The notes under the pieces: model-generated | Told to the model about the DNA's origin: nothing | Databases searched by the model: none | The model's input: the letters and a program-made list of their open reading frames with translations, nothing else | Program-made: the position numbers and the translations under genes | Origin: Diabrotica undecimpunctata | Taxonomy: Eukaryota > Arthropoda > Insecta > Coleoptera > Chrysomelidae | DNA: 64,000 nucleotides | Direction of reading: 5' to 3' | Assembly (NCBI RefSeq): GCF_040954645.1 | Contig: NC_092811.1 | Span: forward strand, 119,051,343 to 119,115,342 | Shown: in pieces, positions 43,377-54,407 of the stretch | How the letters are laid out: every line of letters begins with the position of its first letter | How positions within the stretch are numbered: the stretch's first letter is position 1

Positions 43377-44900
43377 TTGCGACAGGGATGCTGTATCTCA
43401 CCAACCTTATTCAAGATATATGTTGCAGCAGCATTGGAAAGATGGAAAAGAAAGGTGCATAGGATGGGTATAGATCTTAGCAATGAATGTATATATACAC
43501 TTCAGTTTGCTGATGACCAGGTAGTACTAGCGACCGACAGGGAAGACATGCAGTACATGCTTAGAAAACTGATAGAAGAATATAACGACTGGGGAATAAA
43601 TGTCAATACAACAAAAACCAAATATCTTTGTTGCAGCAGCATTGGAAAGATGGAAAAGAAAGGTGCATAGGATGGGTATAGATCTTAGCAATGAATGTAT
43701 ATATACACTTCAGTTTGCTGATGACCAGGTAGTACTAGCGACCGACAGGGAAGACATGCAGTACATGCTTAGAAAACTGATAGAAGAATATAACGACTGG
43801 GAATAAATGTCAATACAACAAAAACCAAATATCTTTGTTGCAGCAGCATTGGAAAGATGGAAAGAAAGGTGCAGAGGATGGGTATAGATCTTAGCAATGA
43901 ATGTATATATACACTTCAGTTTGCTGATGACCAGGTAGTACTAGCGACCGACAGGGAAGACATGCAGTACATGCTTAGAAAACTGATAGAAGAATATAAC
44001 GACTGGGGAATAAATGTCAATACAACAAAAACCAAATATCTTTGTTGCAGCAGCATTGGAAAGATGGAAAAGAAAGGTGCAGAGGATGGGTATAGATCTT
44101 AGCAATGAATGTATATATACACTTCAGTTTGCTGATGACCAGGTAGTACTAGCGACCGACAGGGAAGACATGCAGTACATGCTTAGAAAACTGATAGAAG
44201 AATATAACGACTTGGGAATAAATGTCAATACAACAAAAACCAAATATCTTTGTATTGGAAACGAGTCAGATAACATAGACCTCGAAAATGGACAACATAT
44301 TTCCTGCTGTCAGAGCTATGACTACTTGGGTGTTGCCTTTGACAATACAGGAACTGATACACGGGAAATAGAAAAACGAATCACTCAAGCAAAGAAAGTC
44401 TTAGGATGTCTCAATGGTATACTGTGGAGTAAAGAGATAACGAAAGGAAGAAAATTTAATGTATATGAGACCATGATTAAAACTACTCTTCTTTATGGCG
44501 CTGAAACATGGAGAATTAGTGAAAAGAACAAAAAGCGAATAGAAGCAGTAGAGATGGATGCAATGAGAAGATCTTTAGGTATTTCCAGACGAGACCGAAT
44601 CAGAAATGCTGTAATAAAACAACGTATGGGAATAGAAGAAAATATAACTCAAGATATAGAGAAGAAACAATTAACGTGGTATGGGCAGGTTCAACGGATG
44701 CCGGCAACAAGACTCCCAAAAAAAGTAGTAGAATGGCAACCGATAGGTCGACGGAAAAGAGGAAGACCCAGATTATAATGGCAACACGGAGTAAACAAGT
44801 CCATGAGCGAAAGAAATTTAACAACAAACGACTACGAAGATAGGAAGAGATGGTGTTTAGGTATCGGACAACGTCGAAAGACGTTCTAAACCGATGTATT
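43377..44900 (+). pseudogene. LINE RT motifs B-C and C-terminal region
   Basis: LRQGCCISPTLFKIYV (motif B) precedes the repeated motif C units. The last unit reads through (44014-44778) into CQSYDYLGVAFDNTGTDTREIEKRI, TTLLYGAETWRISEKNKKRIEAVEMDAMRRSLGISRRDRIRN, KQLTWYGQVQRMPATRLPKKV and GRRKRGRPRL. A stop (TAA in place of TGG) follows, then NKSMSERNLTTNDYEDRKRWCLGIGQRRKTF. It has no RNase H. Motif A is missing upstream, so no active polymerase can be made. Confidence 0.82.
43422..44250 (+). repeat. Four tandem copies of a 207-208 bp RT segment
   Basis: GTTGCAGCAGCATTGG starts units at 43422, 43630, 43837 and 44044. Unit lengths are 208, 207, 207 and about 207. Each encodes AALERWKRKVHRMGIDLSNE, LQFADDQVVLATDRED (RT motif C) and INVNTTKTKYLC. 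Differences are single bases: one G lost in unit 2 (GACTGGGAAT), one A lost in unit 3 (ATGGAAAGAAAGG), and GACTTGGG in unit 4. Because 208 is not a multiple of three, the expansion itself breaks the frame. Confidence 0.93.
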
Positions 44901-44944
44901 CTTGCCAAGCGACGATATATTATACAAAAACTAAAACTATTTAT

Positions 44945-45766
44945 TTATAGGCAACATATCTTTTTATAAACGCTCCAGTTTTTAAATTTCAGGCACAATG
45001 AACAATAAAACATAATGTCTACTACTCCGTATAACAAAACAAACTACTGTCGGCGCGGCGGACGCAATGCATTATGGAGTATCCGTTGCAGCGCTAGTGG
45101 CAATGTAGCGGCAAATTTAATTTAAATAATAACAGTATTTTATTGTGTACTATGTGTCAATGTGTGCCACTCTCCCCTAAACTTTTATATATAATCCTAT
45201 AAACTCCAAAAAAACTTTGTAGCTTTATTTGAGAAAAATTTATATATTTAGGCTTATTGTACCTAGTAGTCGCAATTAAAAGATAATGGGCTGTTTATTA
45301 TCCCAAATACCGCGTATCTATTTAACAATTTGACATTAATGCCCATGTCAAAAATGGCTGGAGCGTAATATATGCTCCACGTCGCGGGAACAAATAAAAT
45401 ACTACTTGCATGCAAATTGAAACTCGTCAGTTTTAATGAAAATTTAGATTTGAAAGGTTTTTTGTAAGTGTTTGCAGAGGATTTTTAATTACGGCATATA
45501 TTATCAGAGGTAAACAGATTAAAAATATCACTAAAACTTTTCAAAATTGATAAAACGCTTTTGGCAAATAATTATACGAAATAGCAAATGTAGTGTCTAA
45601 AACTCGTAAAGGTTTTGGTTTAAATAAGAAATGCTAAGCATTTGTTTTGAGTTTTTCTTCGCGTTTCGAGTATTTTTTCTTGTTTACAAACATTTTCGCA
45701 TCAACCTATGAGGTTATTACCGACATATATACATATTCATGAGATAATTGACTCATAAATATTAAA
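44945..45766. other. No gene seen
   Basis: Noncoding. 45045-45110 is a GC-rich patch (CGGCGCGGCGGACGC) of unknown nature in otherwise AT-rich DNA. Confidence 0.4.
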
Positions 45767-46043
45767 TTGTGTTAACTATATTACTGTCTTTAAGGAATTT
45801 TACCAATTATTCAATTTTACATTTTTCTCCTAAGATTTCAATTGTTGATCCGATAATGTTGTTGGTCTGTCTCTGCACCTGGTATCTTGGACACTCTACA
45901 AGGACATGCTTAATACTGAGTGGAAAACGAACATTCTTCAGAAGAAGATGTTTTAGTATCCAAATAAGTGAATAAGTCAGTGGAAAAGTACGCAGTTTGA
46001 AGGAAAATAAAGTATTACCAACACAAATTTTATATAATTTCAA
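45767..46043 (-). pseudogene. I/Jockey-type LINE, extreme C-terminus
   Basis: The minus strand reads VRFPLSIKHVLVECPRYQVQR and STIEILGEKCKIE, and past a stop LVKFLKDSNIV. The block KHxLxECPxYxxxR is the C-terminal Cys/His region of LINEs with RNase H, like that at 38.0 kb. Upstream parts are absent. Confidence 0.55.
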
Positions 46044-47423
46044 ATACCATTTATTTATTGCACCATATAAAACATATAAAGACCATGCACAATTTCTTAT
46101 CTAATCTTCAAACAAAAGAAACCTTAACTTAGTGTTCTCCTTTTTAACCAAATCTATTTAATTTAATGTGAAAATTGCTCTAATGATTATTGAATAAAAG
46201 AAAAAAAAATTTAATTCTGTCTCAATTATCTGATTTTCATTTTTTTTTCAAATGATTTTATTTTTACCTGTGAAACTCTACTTTTTAAATTAATTAATTT
46301 ATAACTCCAAAAATTTATGGATAAAGAATTGGTATCCCAATAACTGCGACATGATATGGGTTTCAAAACGTATATGGTACAAACAAAACTCTTATGTCAT
46401 AAATATTTTGATTAACCTTTAATGTAACTTATTGTGTTCCCACAAAGCTGTCCAAACTCTCCAATACGTGTTTCTCCGCTTCCTCCTTTCAATACTGTTA
46501 CGAAAAAGAGCACTTGTTCAGATTCTCTTCACAAATCAAATCTGCGACTCGTTTCAAAATAACAAAGGCACTCTTTCAGCCCAAAAGTTTTTTCGCCTCG
46601 ACTGGGTGTCTCGTGCAAATCTTATATAATTTTTCTTTTCTTTACTTACAGAATTTGAAATCTCTTCGGACACAAGGAGCAATTCTCGACTTGTTCTCAG
46701 TTCGCCTTCCACTATTCTGCAATCCCCATAAAGAAACACAACTTGTACTTATCTTTTAACATACTGTTTTTAAACTGGACTGCTCGTTGTGGCTGGTAAA
46801 AACATAATGCTTAAAATTTTTCGTTCAATTTTAACATCGAATATTTATTCTCCCTTTCTCGTTTCCATAACCAATATTACACATTCATTCCTCCAATCTA
46901 TTTTTCGAAAATCCCTACTTTAATTTTAAAGAAATCAAGCGTATTGTACCCGTTTGGGTTTTCCCCAAATTTATAGAAGATAATCTGAACAACATTTCTT
47001 TTGTGTTTACAGGAAAATCCGTATTTTTTAAGACAACGTCTGGTACCAATACCTTTGAGGAAAATAATACAAAAGGCATTGTCTCTAAAACATTAATTTG
47101 AAATTCTTATCTGATACAAAACCAAAAAGTTTTATTTATTTATCCTAAATTTCTAAGATATTTTACTTAAAAGCCTGTGTATAATTATTTTCAAGATTTT
47201 AAACAGTAGTTAGTAACTTTCTAAATAACCCGAAAGGTTTGCTTATAAAATCATAAATAATTGTTCTTAGAAACTAAATCACTATAAAAGTCCACTCCTC
47301 TGCGAAACCACTTTTTAATATTCAATCATAAAGTTAAATTTGTTAACCTATACAAGGTCTTGAAAATTTAAGTTCTCGTGGTAATTCGCATACAAATATT
47401 TATTTTTGAAATATTTTAGAACT

Positions 47424-47471
<48 letters not shown>

Positions 47472-48600
47472 CAACAACTTTTAATTTATCACAGGGTAAA
47501 CTTAAAAAAATACTTTCTGTAAAAAATATTTATTAACGTTTTTCTTTGAAAATATGCCAAGAAAAACAAAATTACACACACTCATTCGTCCAGGATCATT
47601 TAATTTAAATATATATACTTCTATAAACTAAAGATACATTAACACTTGCGCAACCCTTTAAAAGCCACATTTGTATGCAAAAATATTCTCGTGAAGACCT
47701 TCAAGCGAGAAAATTCTATGACAGTGAAACATAAACTGTTGTATACGTTATTGCATTCTGCTTTAAAATCATCTATTTAAATTCGGCTAAAATGGATTCT
47801 GAGACCATGAAAAATTTCGTAATGAGACTATGTAAGAACGCAAGGGATGCATCGCTCGTATTATACGCTTGTGACTTAATGACATGTATCCGATAATTAC
47901 CTGTCAGATAGGAATGGGTTTAGCTTCTGATTTAAGATTTAGTTCAAATTAAACTAGACAGGTAATCGGTGTTATAATACACTGTACGTCGTGATAACGT
48001 GTATGTTATGCATCTGAAATATTGTGATTTACACTGCTTTGCAAAAGATACCATTTGTTTAGAAAAAATTGTTAAATTTTGATTTTATTTAAAAAAAATT
48101 ATTGTTTTCATTGTGATTAAGTGTATATAATATGTTTAAATGCGACTATACTTATACTAAGCTATAATATGTTTGGTTTCTCGGGTACATTTATTCCCTG
48201 TGATACTAAAAAATCCATCCTTACCTCCAATGTTACAAAATGCTCGCTCCAAAATAAAAAAAGTAGTGTAATTGGTTTTTCAACGATATTTTCTTACTTT
48301 TTAAGCCACAAACTAAAAAAAAACATTTTATAGAGAATTTCAAGCACTACAATGTTATATATAAGTCAAAACCCTTTTTTAACCCTTAATTTAAAAAATG
48401 GTTAAGTTCAAATGACTCGGATACGCTGCAAAGAACAGGTAAATGCAAGTTTTGAGTATCTATATCTAATCAAATTTTTATAATATAAAAAAAATAACTT
48501 TTAACCGTCAAACCTAAATCCGAGCGGGGTACAGTTGATACTATTTTATTTAATTTCCTTTCAGGTATATTTCTTAAGTATACTTATAACTTAATTAGCT
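46044..48600. other. No gene seen; one TA array
   Basis: 2.5 kb of AT-rich DNA with no credible frame. A (TA)n run is at 47427-47470. Short open frames at 46432-46759 lack any motif. Confidence 0.4.
47427..47470. repeat. (TA)n microsatellite
   Basis: About 21 TA units. Confidence 0.95.
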
Positions 48601-48739
48601 GAGACAGTTGTCTCCGGCTTCGGCACGCAATGTAGCTTTTCTTTAATAATTTTAAAGTGTTTGTTTGTCCTTTTGTAGTGTAGTGTAATGTACAATTATA
48701 TGTTTATGACATTTTGTTCTTGCCAGATAGGCCGCAATT

Positions 48740-48795
48740 GACGAAATGCCCCTGAAGATGATCTAGGGATCGAAAGTACTTGGGCAAGATTAAAT
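48740..48795 (+). ncRNA. Hammerhead-ribozyme-like motif 4
   Basis: TGCCC (48747-48751) directly precedes core CTGAAGA (48752-48758; position 7 may be any base). Stem II is GATC/GATC with loop TAGG, then GAAA (48772-48775) and a palindromic AGTACT (48775-48780) for stem III. T at the cleavage position and GGGCA (48782-48786) close a perfect five-pair stem I. One extra T after the core departs from the consensus. The layout fits a type I hammerhead that works as a dimer, as reported for Penelope-like elements. Confidence 0.62.
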
Positions 48796-48839
48796 TAAAC
48801 TGTGCTCGATATATACCTTTTATTTGATCAAAGTTCATT

Positions 48840-49380
48840 ATTCCATTTGCCCTCTATGAAGTGCAGTTCTAGCGTCCTTAACTCATTTGCAACTTCTTCT
48901 TCGAACTTCTCTTTACATTTCTGAATCTTTAGTTTTTCCTGGTCCAGTTTGTTTGTTCTTATTGCCTTTCGTTTCTTTCTTTGTTAAATCTGCATCTAAA
49001 TTTGGTTTGGAGTAAAAGTTGGTCTGATCCACAGCATGCTCCTCCTCGTGTTTTCACATCTGAGATATCTTTTGTCTATCAGCACATGGTCGATTTAATT
49101 GATTGTGGTTTCATCTGGTGAAATCCATGTCATCATGTGTATGTCTTTATGTGGGAAGCATGTGGAACAAATAACCATGTTTTTACTGGTGGCAAAATTT
49201 ATCAAAAACTCCCCAGTCTCCCTTGTTTCATTGTACAGTGGGTGTTTTCCTGTTGTGCCATAGAACTCCGGCTCCTTGCCTACTTTAGCATTCATATTAC
49301 CCATTATAATCTTAATGTCATTTTTGGGCGCATTATCATATACTATCTTCAGACGATAACCAACTCTTGACAAAAAAGCA
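48840..49380 (-). pseudogene. RTE-like LINE endonuclease fragment
   Basis: The minus strand reads YRLKIVYDNAPKNDIKIIMGNMNAKVGKEPEFYGTTGKH, NFATSKNMVICSTCFPHKDIHMMTWISPDETTIN, a stop, then IDHVLIDKRY. This is the second half of an EEP nuclease. In GNMNAKVG the usual Asp of GDMNAK is Asn, a catalytic change. IDHVLID is present, but the final SDH block is lost. It belongs to the craniofacial-development-protein-2-like RTE group. Confidence 0.72.
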
Positions 49381-50160
49381 CGCCATACAAAGAAGAAGTA
49401 GTGAGTTTACAGCAGTCATTAACAAACAATTTTTTTTCTTATTAGCTATAGTTTTGTTTTCAATATTTTCTTTGATAAACTGAAAATTTTTAGTTAATCG
49501 TGAAATACGGTTAAAAAGCGCGCGATTTTTCAATAAAAATTAAATAACTCAAAAAGCACCAACTTTTCAAAAAAAAATTATAGAAAAAAAATTGCTTAGA
49601 ATTGATCAGTATATCGACTTTTTTAGTCCATTTTTATTTTGGTTAAAAAACTTTTCACTTACTAGGAAGACTGACCTTCATCCCTAGGGTAAAAGCGAAC
49701 TTCAAAACAGTGTAGATTTTGAAGAAGGTATACCATTTTTCAAAATAAAAACGTTGCACGTCACAATTTATACGTCACTTATATTTAAAATTTCCAGAAC
49801 GTCAACCTTAGAGTTAAAATTTTCCTAACACAGCTAATAATACAAAACCCATACGGAACTGCTCGATCTTTCATATGCGTCAACATAGTATAATAATCAG
49901 AAAAATGTAATCATCAGTATATTGGGAATTTTAGAATTATATTGATTGAATAACCAAAAACATTTGTTACTATTAATATTATAAATTTTGTGGAATAACT
50001 CTTTAAGTCTAATATTCCACAAAATAATAATTTTAATTAAATGTATTAGACAATTGTACGCAACTGATATGGGAATACTTCAAATTTTAATAACAGTTCA
50101 GCGTGTGGCAAAATTGTATAAAATGTTGCCGCTTTTTATGTTTTGATTTCTTACACAATT
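49381..50160. other. No gene seen
   Basis: AT-rich noncoding spacer. Confidence 0.4.
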
Positions 50161-50164
50161 TGAT

Positions 50165-50290
50165 CATTATATATTAATAAGTTGTATTTATAGATACATA
50201 TTAAATGTAGATTAATAGCTTTAAAAACTAATTATTGTTGTGTATTGTGATTGTGCTATGCCAAAACAACTAAATAGTCTGTAGAAAGCT
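50165..50290 (+). repeat. Unclassified interspersed repeat, copy 1
   Basis: Reads ATTAATAAGTTGTATTTATA...GATTGTGCTATGCC. A roughly 85% similar inverted copy lies at 58372-58493. No coding capacity. Confidence 0.65.
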
Positions 50291-50333
50291 GATATGCTTT
50301 TATATAAGATAGAATATTTTTAACAAGAAATAA

Positions 50334-50370
50334 TGGCGGGACGTTTTTACATTAATGCTCTAAAAGAGGT
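50334..50370 (+). other. Possible small first exon
   Basis: ATGGCGGGACGTTTTTACATT... encodes MAGRFYINALKE and is followed at once by GTAAGT, a strong splice donor. A possible acceptor (TCCTAATTTTACAG) lies at about 51638 and would add ESKKTK and a stop. The product would be only 18 residues. Speculative. Confidence 0.2.
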
Positions 50371-50482
50371 AAGTTTAAAATTTAGAATATATAATTTTGT
50401 ATTAAAATGTTTTCTTATGTATTTTAGTGTGTTGCAGTAGTCTTAAAACTAAGTGTATTTACTGTTAATATAACAGTTTGAT

Positions 50483-51573
50483 AAATAGTTGACATTTTAA
50501 AAATTCCTGACTTACTAATTATTCTGATGTTTTGGCAACGCTGTGGGGTTCTGACGACGTAAATCTTGAAGGACGTGTAATCATTTTTATATGAAAAATG
50601 CTATAATAAATAGTACCTCAATCTAAATTTTCAAGAAAATCGATTTGGTGTAACAAAATTCCACGCAAAATCAGTGCATGACCAAAATATGTATAAATTT
50701 GGTTTTAATGTTAATCTTTAAATGCAATTAAGATGAAAAGTGGTTTTATTTTTATTAGTTTCTATATTTATTCGGATTTCATGGATCTTTGGATCTACTT
50801 AACTTTTACTGGTCTATTTTAAAATATTTGCATACATTCGCTCCCCAATCGTTCTGCCAATCGGCTTCTATGTACCTAAAGACCTTTTGTTCTTCACACG
50901 GTCATATAATCCTCCTTATCATAGGTAATTAAGTAACTAGAATAAACGTAGTAAACTCCCATCCTTCTTTTGCAATGTAGAACACTGCGCGCTCTTCGAA
51001 ACGACGACGGGTCTGTTTTTGTTTTTGTGTAGAAAAGGGAATGAAAACAACAAAACAGCGAAAATGTGGGTCAGGAGGACAATAAATTTGTTTAGGCAAC
51101 ATTTGCTGTATTTTGTTGCCGGGATAGAGTTGTTTTAAAAGACTCTACGTGCCATTTCAGCTGGTAGGACGCAATCAAATGATTTAGAAATAATGTGACT
51201 TTTTATTTGTTTACTGTAAATATACTTTTTTATAATGGAAGTGTTCACATATCTAATTTATTTGACTTTTTCGTTTACAAATATAAATTTGAGTATTTTT
51301 TTGAAAGCTGTATTTGAATTTTATCGTTCAATTCATTATCTAGTCATCCTATGAATATAGGATCTCCCTCCTAGTCGTCTCTACGTATACCTGTTTTCCG
51401 TTAGTCTTTTCTACAAGTTGGCCCTCAAGTTTTCTTATTGAAATTGCTCCTATAGAATTTTTCATATAAAAATGAGTTCACGTCATTCAAAATATACGAC
51501 GTCAGAACCCCACAGCGTTGCCAAAACATCAAAATAGTTAATAAGTGAGGAATTTTTAAAATGACAACTATTT
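50483..51573. mobile_element. Non-autonomous DNA element with about 115-bp inverted termini
   Basis: 50483-50612 (AAATAGTTGACATTTTAAAAATTCC...GTTTTGGCAACGCTGTGGGG, in words) reappears as reverse complement at 51460-51573, about 85% alike. The shared core GGCAACGCTGTGGGGTTCTGACG is nearly perfect (quoted in part: GGCAACGCTGTGGGG). The 850-bp middle has no coding frame. Target duplication and superfamily are not resolved. Confidence 0.68.
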
Positions 51574-52000
51574 CAGAATAGAATAAATGAATCGGTCATT
51601 TCAAAAACGACACGAGTCACATATTCCTAATTTTACAGGAGAGCAAAAAAACTAAATAGTTCAAAGATGGATGAAATTGATGACCTCAAAATCCAAAGTT
51701 ATATTGTAAGGTACCTGAATACAATATGCCCATGTTGGTAATATGCCCATTTCCATGTTTTGCTTTAATATTTGATATTCGGGGAAGGAGGAGCTGGACA
51801 CACTGAACGCCTAATATAACTAAGCCCGTGACCGACCTCAAGGTTAGTTGTGAGCTTGCCGTGGTGCAGTCAAGTTGTACGTGGTTTTTAAGAGCGTGTT
51901 TATAAAAATTGACGTCAGTTTTCACCTCTGTTTTGCACTTAAACGTTTTAATTTGTCTACGACATTAAGTGATTTTAGTCAGCCATAGAGTACTTAAAAT

Positions 52001-52168
52001 GTAAGTAAAAATAAAATATATTATTATTCAAAATGTTTTTATAATTTAAGAAAATGTATTAATCATCATGTGTCAACAATATGCCCATAGTGTATGCTGA
52101 CAATTTGCTCAATTGGGCATATTGCCAGCTAATTATAACAGATAATTTATTGATTTTTTTTGTTTTAG
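52001..52168 (+). other. Predicted 5'-UTR intron of the pogo gene
   Basis: A GTAAGT donor at 52001 and a T-rich tract ending TTTTAG at 52168, six bases before the proposed ATG. The upstream ATG at 52081 falls inside it, which is why I start the protein at 52174. Confidence 0.55.
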
Positions 52169-52173
52169 ATAAC

Positions 52174-54407
52174 ATGCCTCGTGTCAGAAATAAGGAAATA
52201 CGGTCGCAATGGAGCAATCAACAGCTAGAATCCGCAATTGCAGCAGTAATGAATGGAATGTCATACAATGCGGCAAGTCAAAGGTATAATATTTCTAGAC
52301 GCACTTTGAAACGCTATGTAGAAAAAAATAGTACCAAAAAGGCAAAAATGGGGAGAAAGACTATTTTGAATATAGATCAAGAAAACGAATTGTCTCGACG
52401 AATTGTTAGATTGGCAGAAGTTGGGTATCCCCTCAGCAATAAAACTTTAAAAAAATGTGTGTTTACTTATTGTAAACAAAACAATTTCCAGCCATTTTTT
52501 TTCACAAGGAACCAAAATGGCTGGACGTTATTGGTTAAAAGGATTTTTGCAAAGACACCCTGAAGTATCGATAAGGAAAGCACAAAACATGAATCCTGCT
52601 CGGACTCAAAAATTGAACAAGTTCATAGTAAAAGACTATTTTGACAAATTAAGGGGTGTACTTCAAGAATTAGATTTAATCGACAAACCTGAAAGAATTT
52701 ACAATGTGGACGAGAAAGGCTGCAGACTCAGTCTGCATCATCAACAGACCGTTCTAGCAAAGAAAGGCGCGAAACGCGTACATTTGGTTGCTCCGGAACA
52801 TGGGGAAAATGTAACTATTGTTAGCTGTGCTAACGCCAATGGTACCGCTATTCCTCCTGCCGTTTTGTTTAAAGGACGGCGCATGAAGCCCGAATGGAAA
52901 GATAATTTGCCTCATGGCACGTTGGCGTTGAGGACCCCTAAAGGCAGTATGAATGTGGAAACCTTCATTATTTGGTTGGAGCATTTAGCAAAATATAAAT
53001 TGGAGGGAAAGTGTCTTTTAATATTTGATGGAGCCTCATGTCACTTAGACATTTCAATTGTCGAAGCTGCCGGGAAATATCAAATAACCCTTCTGTGTTT
53101 GCCTAGCAACACAACTCATGAACTCCAGCCGATGGACAAAGCTGTGTTTCGTTCCTTTGAACACCACTGGGACGAACAAGTGTTGTTGTATTGGACCAAT
53201 TACAAAGAACGTGCTTTAACAAAGCAGCGATTTGGGGAAATATTTTCGATAGTGTGGGACAAGGCATTGACACCTTCTAACATTAAATCAGGCTTTGCTG
53301 CAACAGGAATATTTTCTTATAACCCCGATGCTATACCTGAAGTTGCTTTTGCCCCAAGTATTTTATCAGAAATTGAGAACATTGATCCCACTCCCATTAA
53401 TGTACGCCAGAAAACACCATCTCCTACTCCAGGCTGTTCATATAACTCCTCTCAACAAAAAAGGGTACCAAACTATCAAAAGACCCAAGATTACAAAAAA
53501 AAAAGAAATCTAGAACTGAAACATCATCAAGTGATAGTGATAGCGGACCCATTAATGTACGCCAGAAAACACCATCTCCTACTCCAGGCTGTTCATATAA
53601 TTCCTCTCAACAAAAAAGTGTACCAAAATATCAAAAGACCCAAGATTACAAAAAAAAAAGAAACCTAGAACTGAATCATCATCAAGTGATAGTGATAGCG
53701 GACCCATTAATCTGCGCCAGAAAACTCCACCACCAACTGCAGGCTATTCAAAAAGCTCTTCCCAACAAAACTGTTTGCCACAATACCAAAAGACGCCAAT
53801 TCACATGAAAAAGAAGTCTAAAACACAAACTTCATCAAGTGAGAGTTCTGGCAGTTATACTTCGGAATCAGAAGACAGCGGCGAAGAACTTGAATTGGCA
53901 ATAAATCAGTTTCATAAAAAAAAGGAAACTTTCCTTATGAATTCTAAAAAAAATGATTTGGAGGTTTATAACAAAGAGAATAACAATCTTCGAGAAGAAA
54001 AAAGTAATACTGAAGAAATAAAAACTTGCCAGGGCAAAACTTTGGACACATCGTTTACGGAAATGCTTAAGACTTCGGCAAAAATTGAGAAAAAAAATAC
54101 ACAAAATAGAAAGAAGGCAATAAATAGCAGAGCTATAGTGGTAAAAAAAAATGTATTTTCTACCACTAGCACAGGTCCACGAACAGATATAAATAAAGGC
54201 ACGAAACAAACTCTACCAGGTTGTTTGGTAAAGAAAAACAAAAAATCAGAAGACGTAGCAAAATGGTTTTGCAAAATTTGCGACAAAGCTGAAATAAAAG
54301 ACATGCGACTATGCTTTATATGTGTACAGTACGTTCATGAAGAATGTGTAGGGCTGACAAAATTCGATAAGGAATCCTTTACCTGTCCTGATTGTACCCC
54401 ACAATAA
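52174..54407 (+). pseudogene. pogo-type transposase with C-terminal PHD-like finger (frame broken at homopolymers)
   Basis: Starts MPRVRNKEIRSQWSNQQLE. Residues 15-50 form a pipsqueak/CENP-B-type HTH (AAVMNGMSYNAASQRYNISRRTLKRY). A second HTH follows (LSRRIVRLAEVGYPLSNKTLK). The frame shifts at a T8 run (52495-52502) and continues RYWLKGFLQRHPEVSIRKAQ. The DDE domain has YNVDEKG (Asp 1), ANGTAIPPAVLFKG, LLIFDGASCHLD (Asp 2) and LQPMDKAVFRSFEHHW (Asp 3), all present. Three 155-bp repeats (53393 on) shift the frame twice at A10 runs. Frame 3 then gives a Ser/Lys-rich linker and WFCKICDK...CFICVQYVHEECVG...TCPDC, a C4HC3 PHD-like finger. Either recently dead, or intact if the homopolymers are misread. 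Confidence 0.88.
53393..53857 (+). repeat. Three tandem 155-bp units within the pogo gene
   Basis: CCCATTAATGTACGCCAG begins units at 53393 and 53548, and CCCATTAATCTGCGCCAG at 53703. Units 1 and 2 are almost identical (a few substitutions); unit 3 is more diverged. Encoded repeat: PINVRQKTPSPTPGCSYNSS. Both 155-bp periods fail to keep the frame; each unit has an A10 run. Confidence 0.9.

Larger units (their letters stand above)
41330..44940 (+). mobile_element. EN-RT LINE, nearly full-length span with internal deletions and a tandem repeat
   Basis: The 5' leader (41330-41770) is followed by endonuclease, RT and C-terminal regions in order. It is missing about 300 bp of endonuclease and about 100 codons of RT. 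It carries a fourfold 208-bp repeat at 43422-44250. The 3' end is near 44940. I found no target duplication. Confidence 0.75.

Noticed and set aside
43422..44250. CRISPR-like array
   Set aside because: The repeats are 208-bp contiguous coding units without spacers, in a eukaryotic LINE.
44945..45120. CpG-island-like promoter at the GC-rich patch near 45050
   Set aside because: Too short, no gene follows within several kilobases and no promoter element could be named.
53868..54304. Minus-strand frames of 112-113 codons
   Set aside because: Antisense of the Ser/Lys-rich linker of the pogo transposase; Phe-rich composition is the complement of Lys codons.
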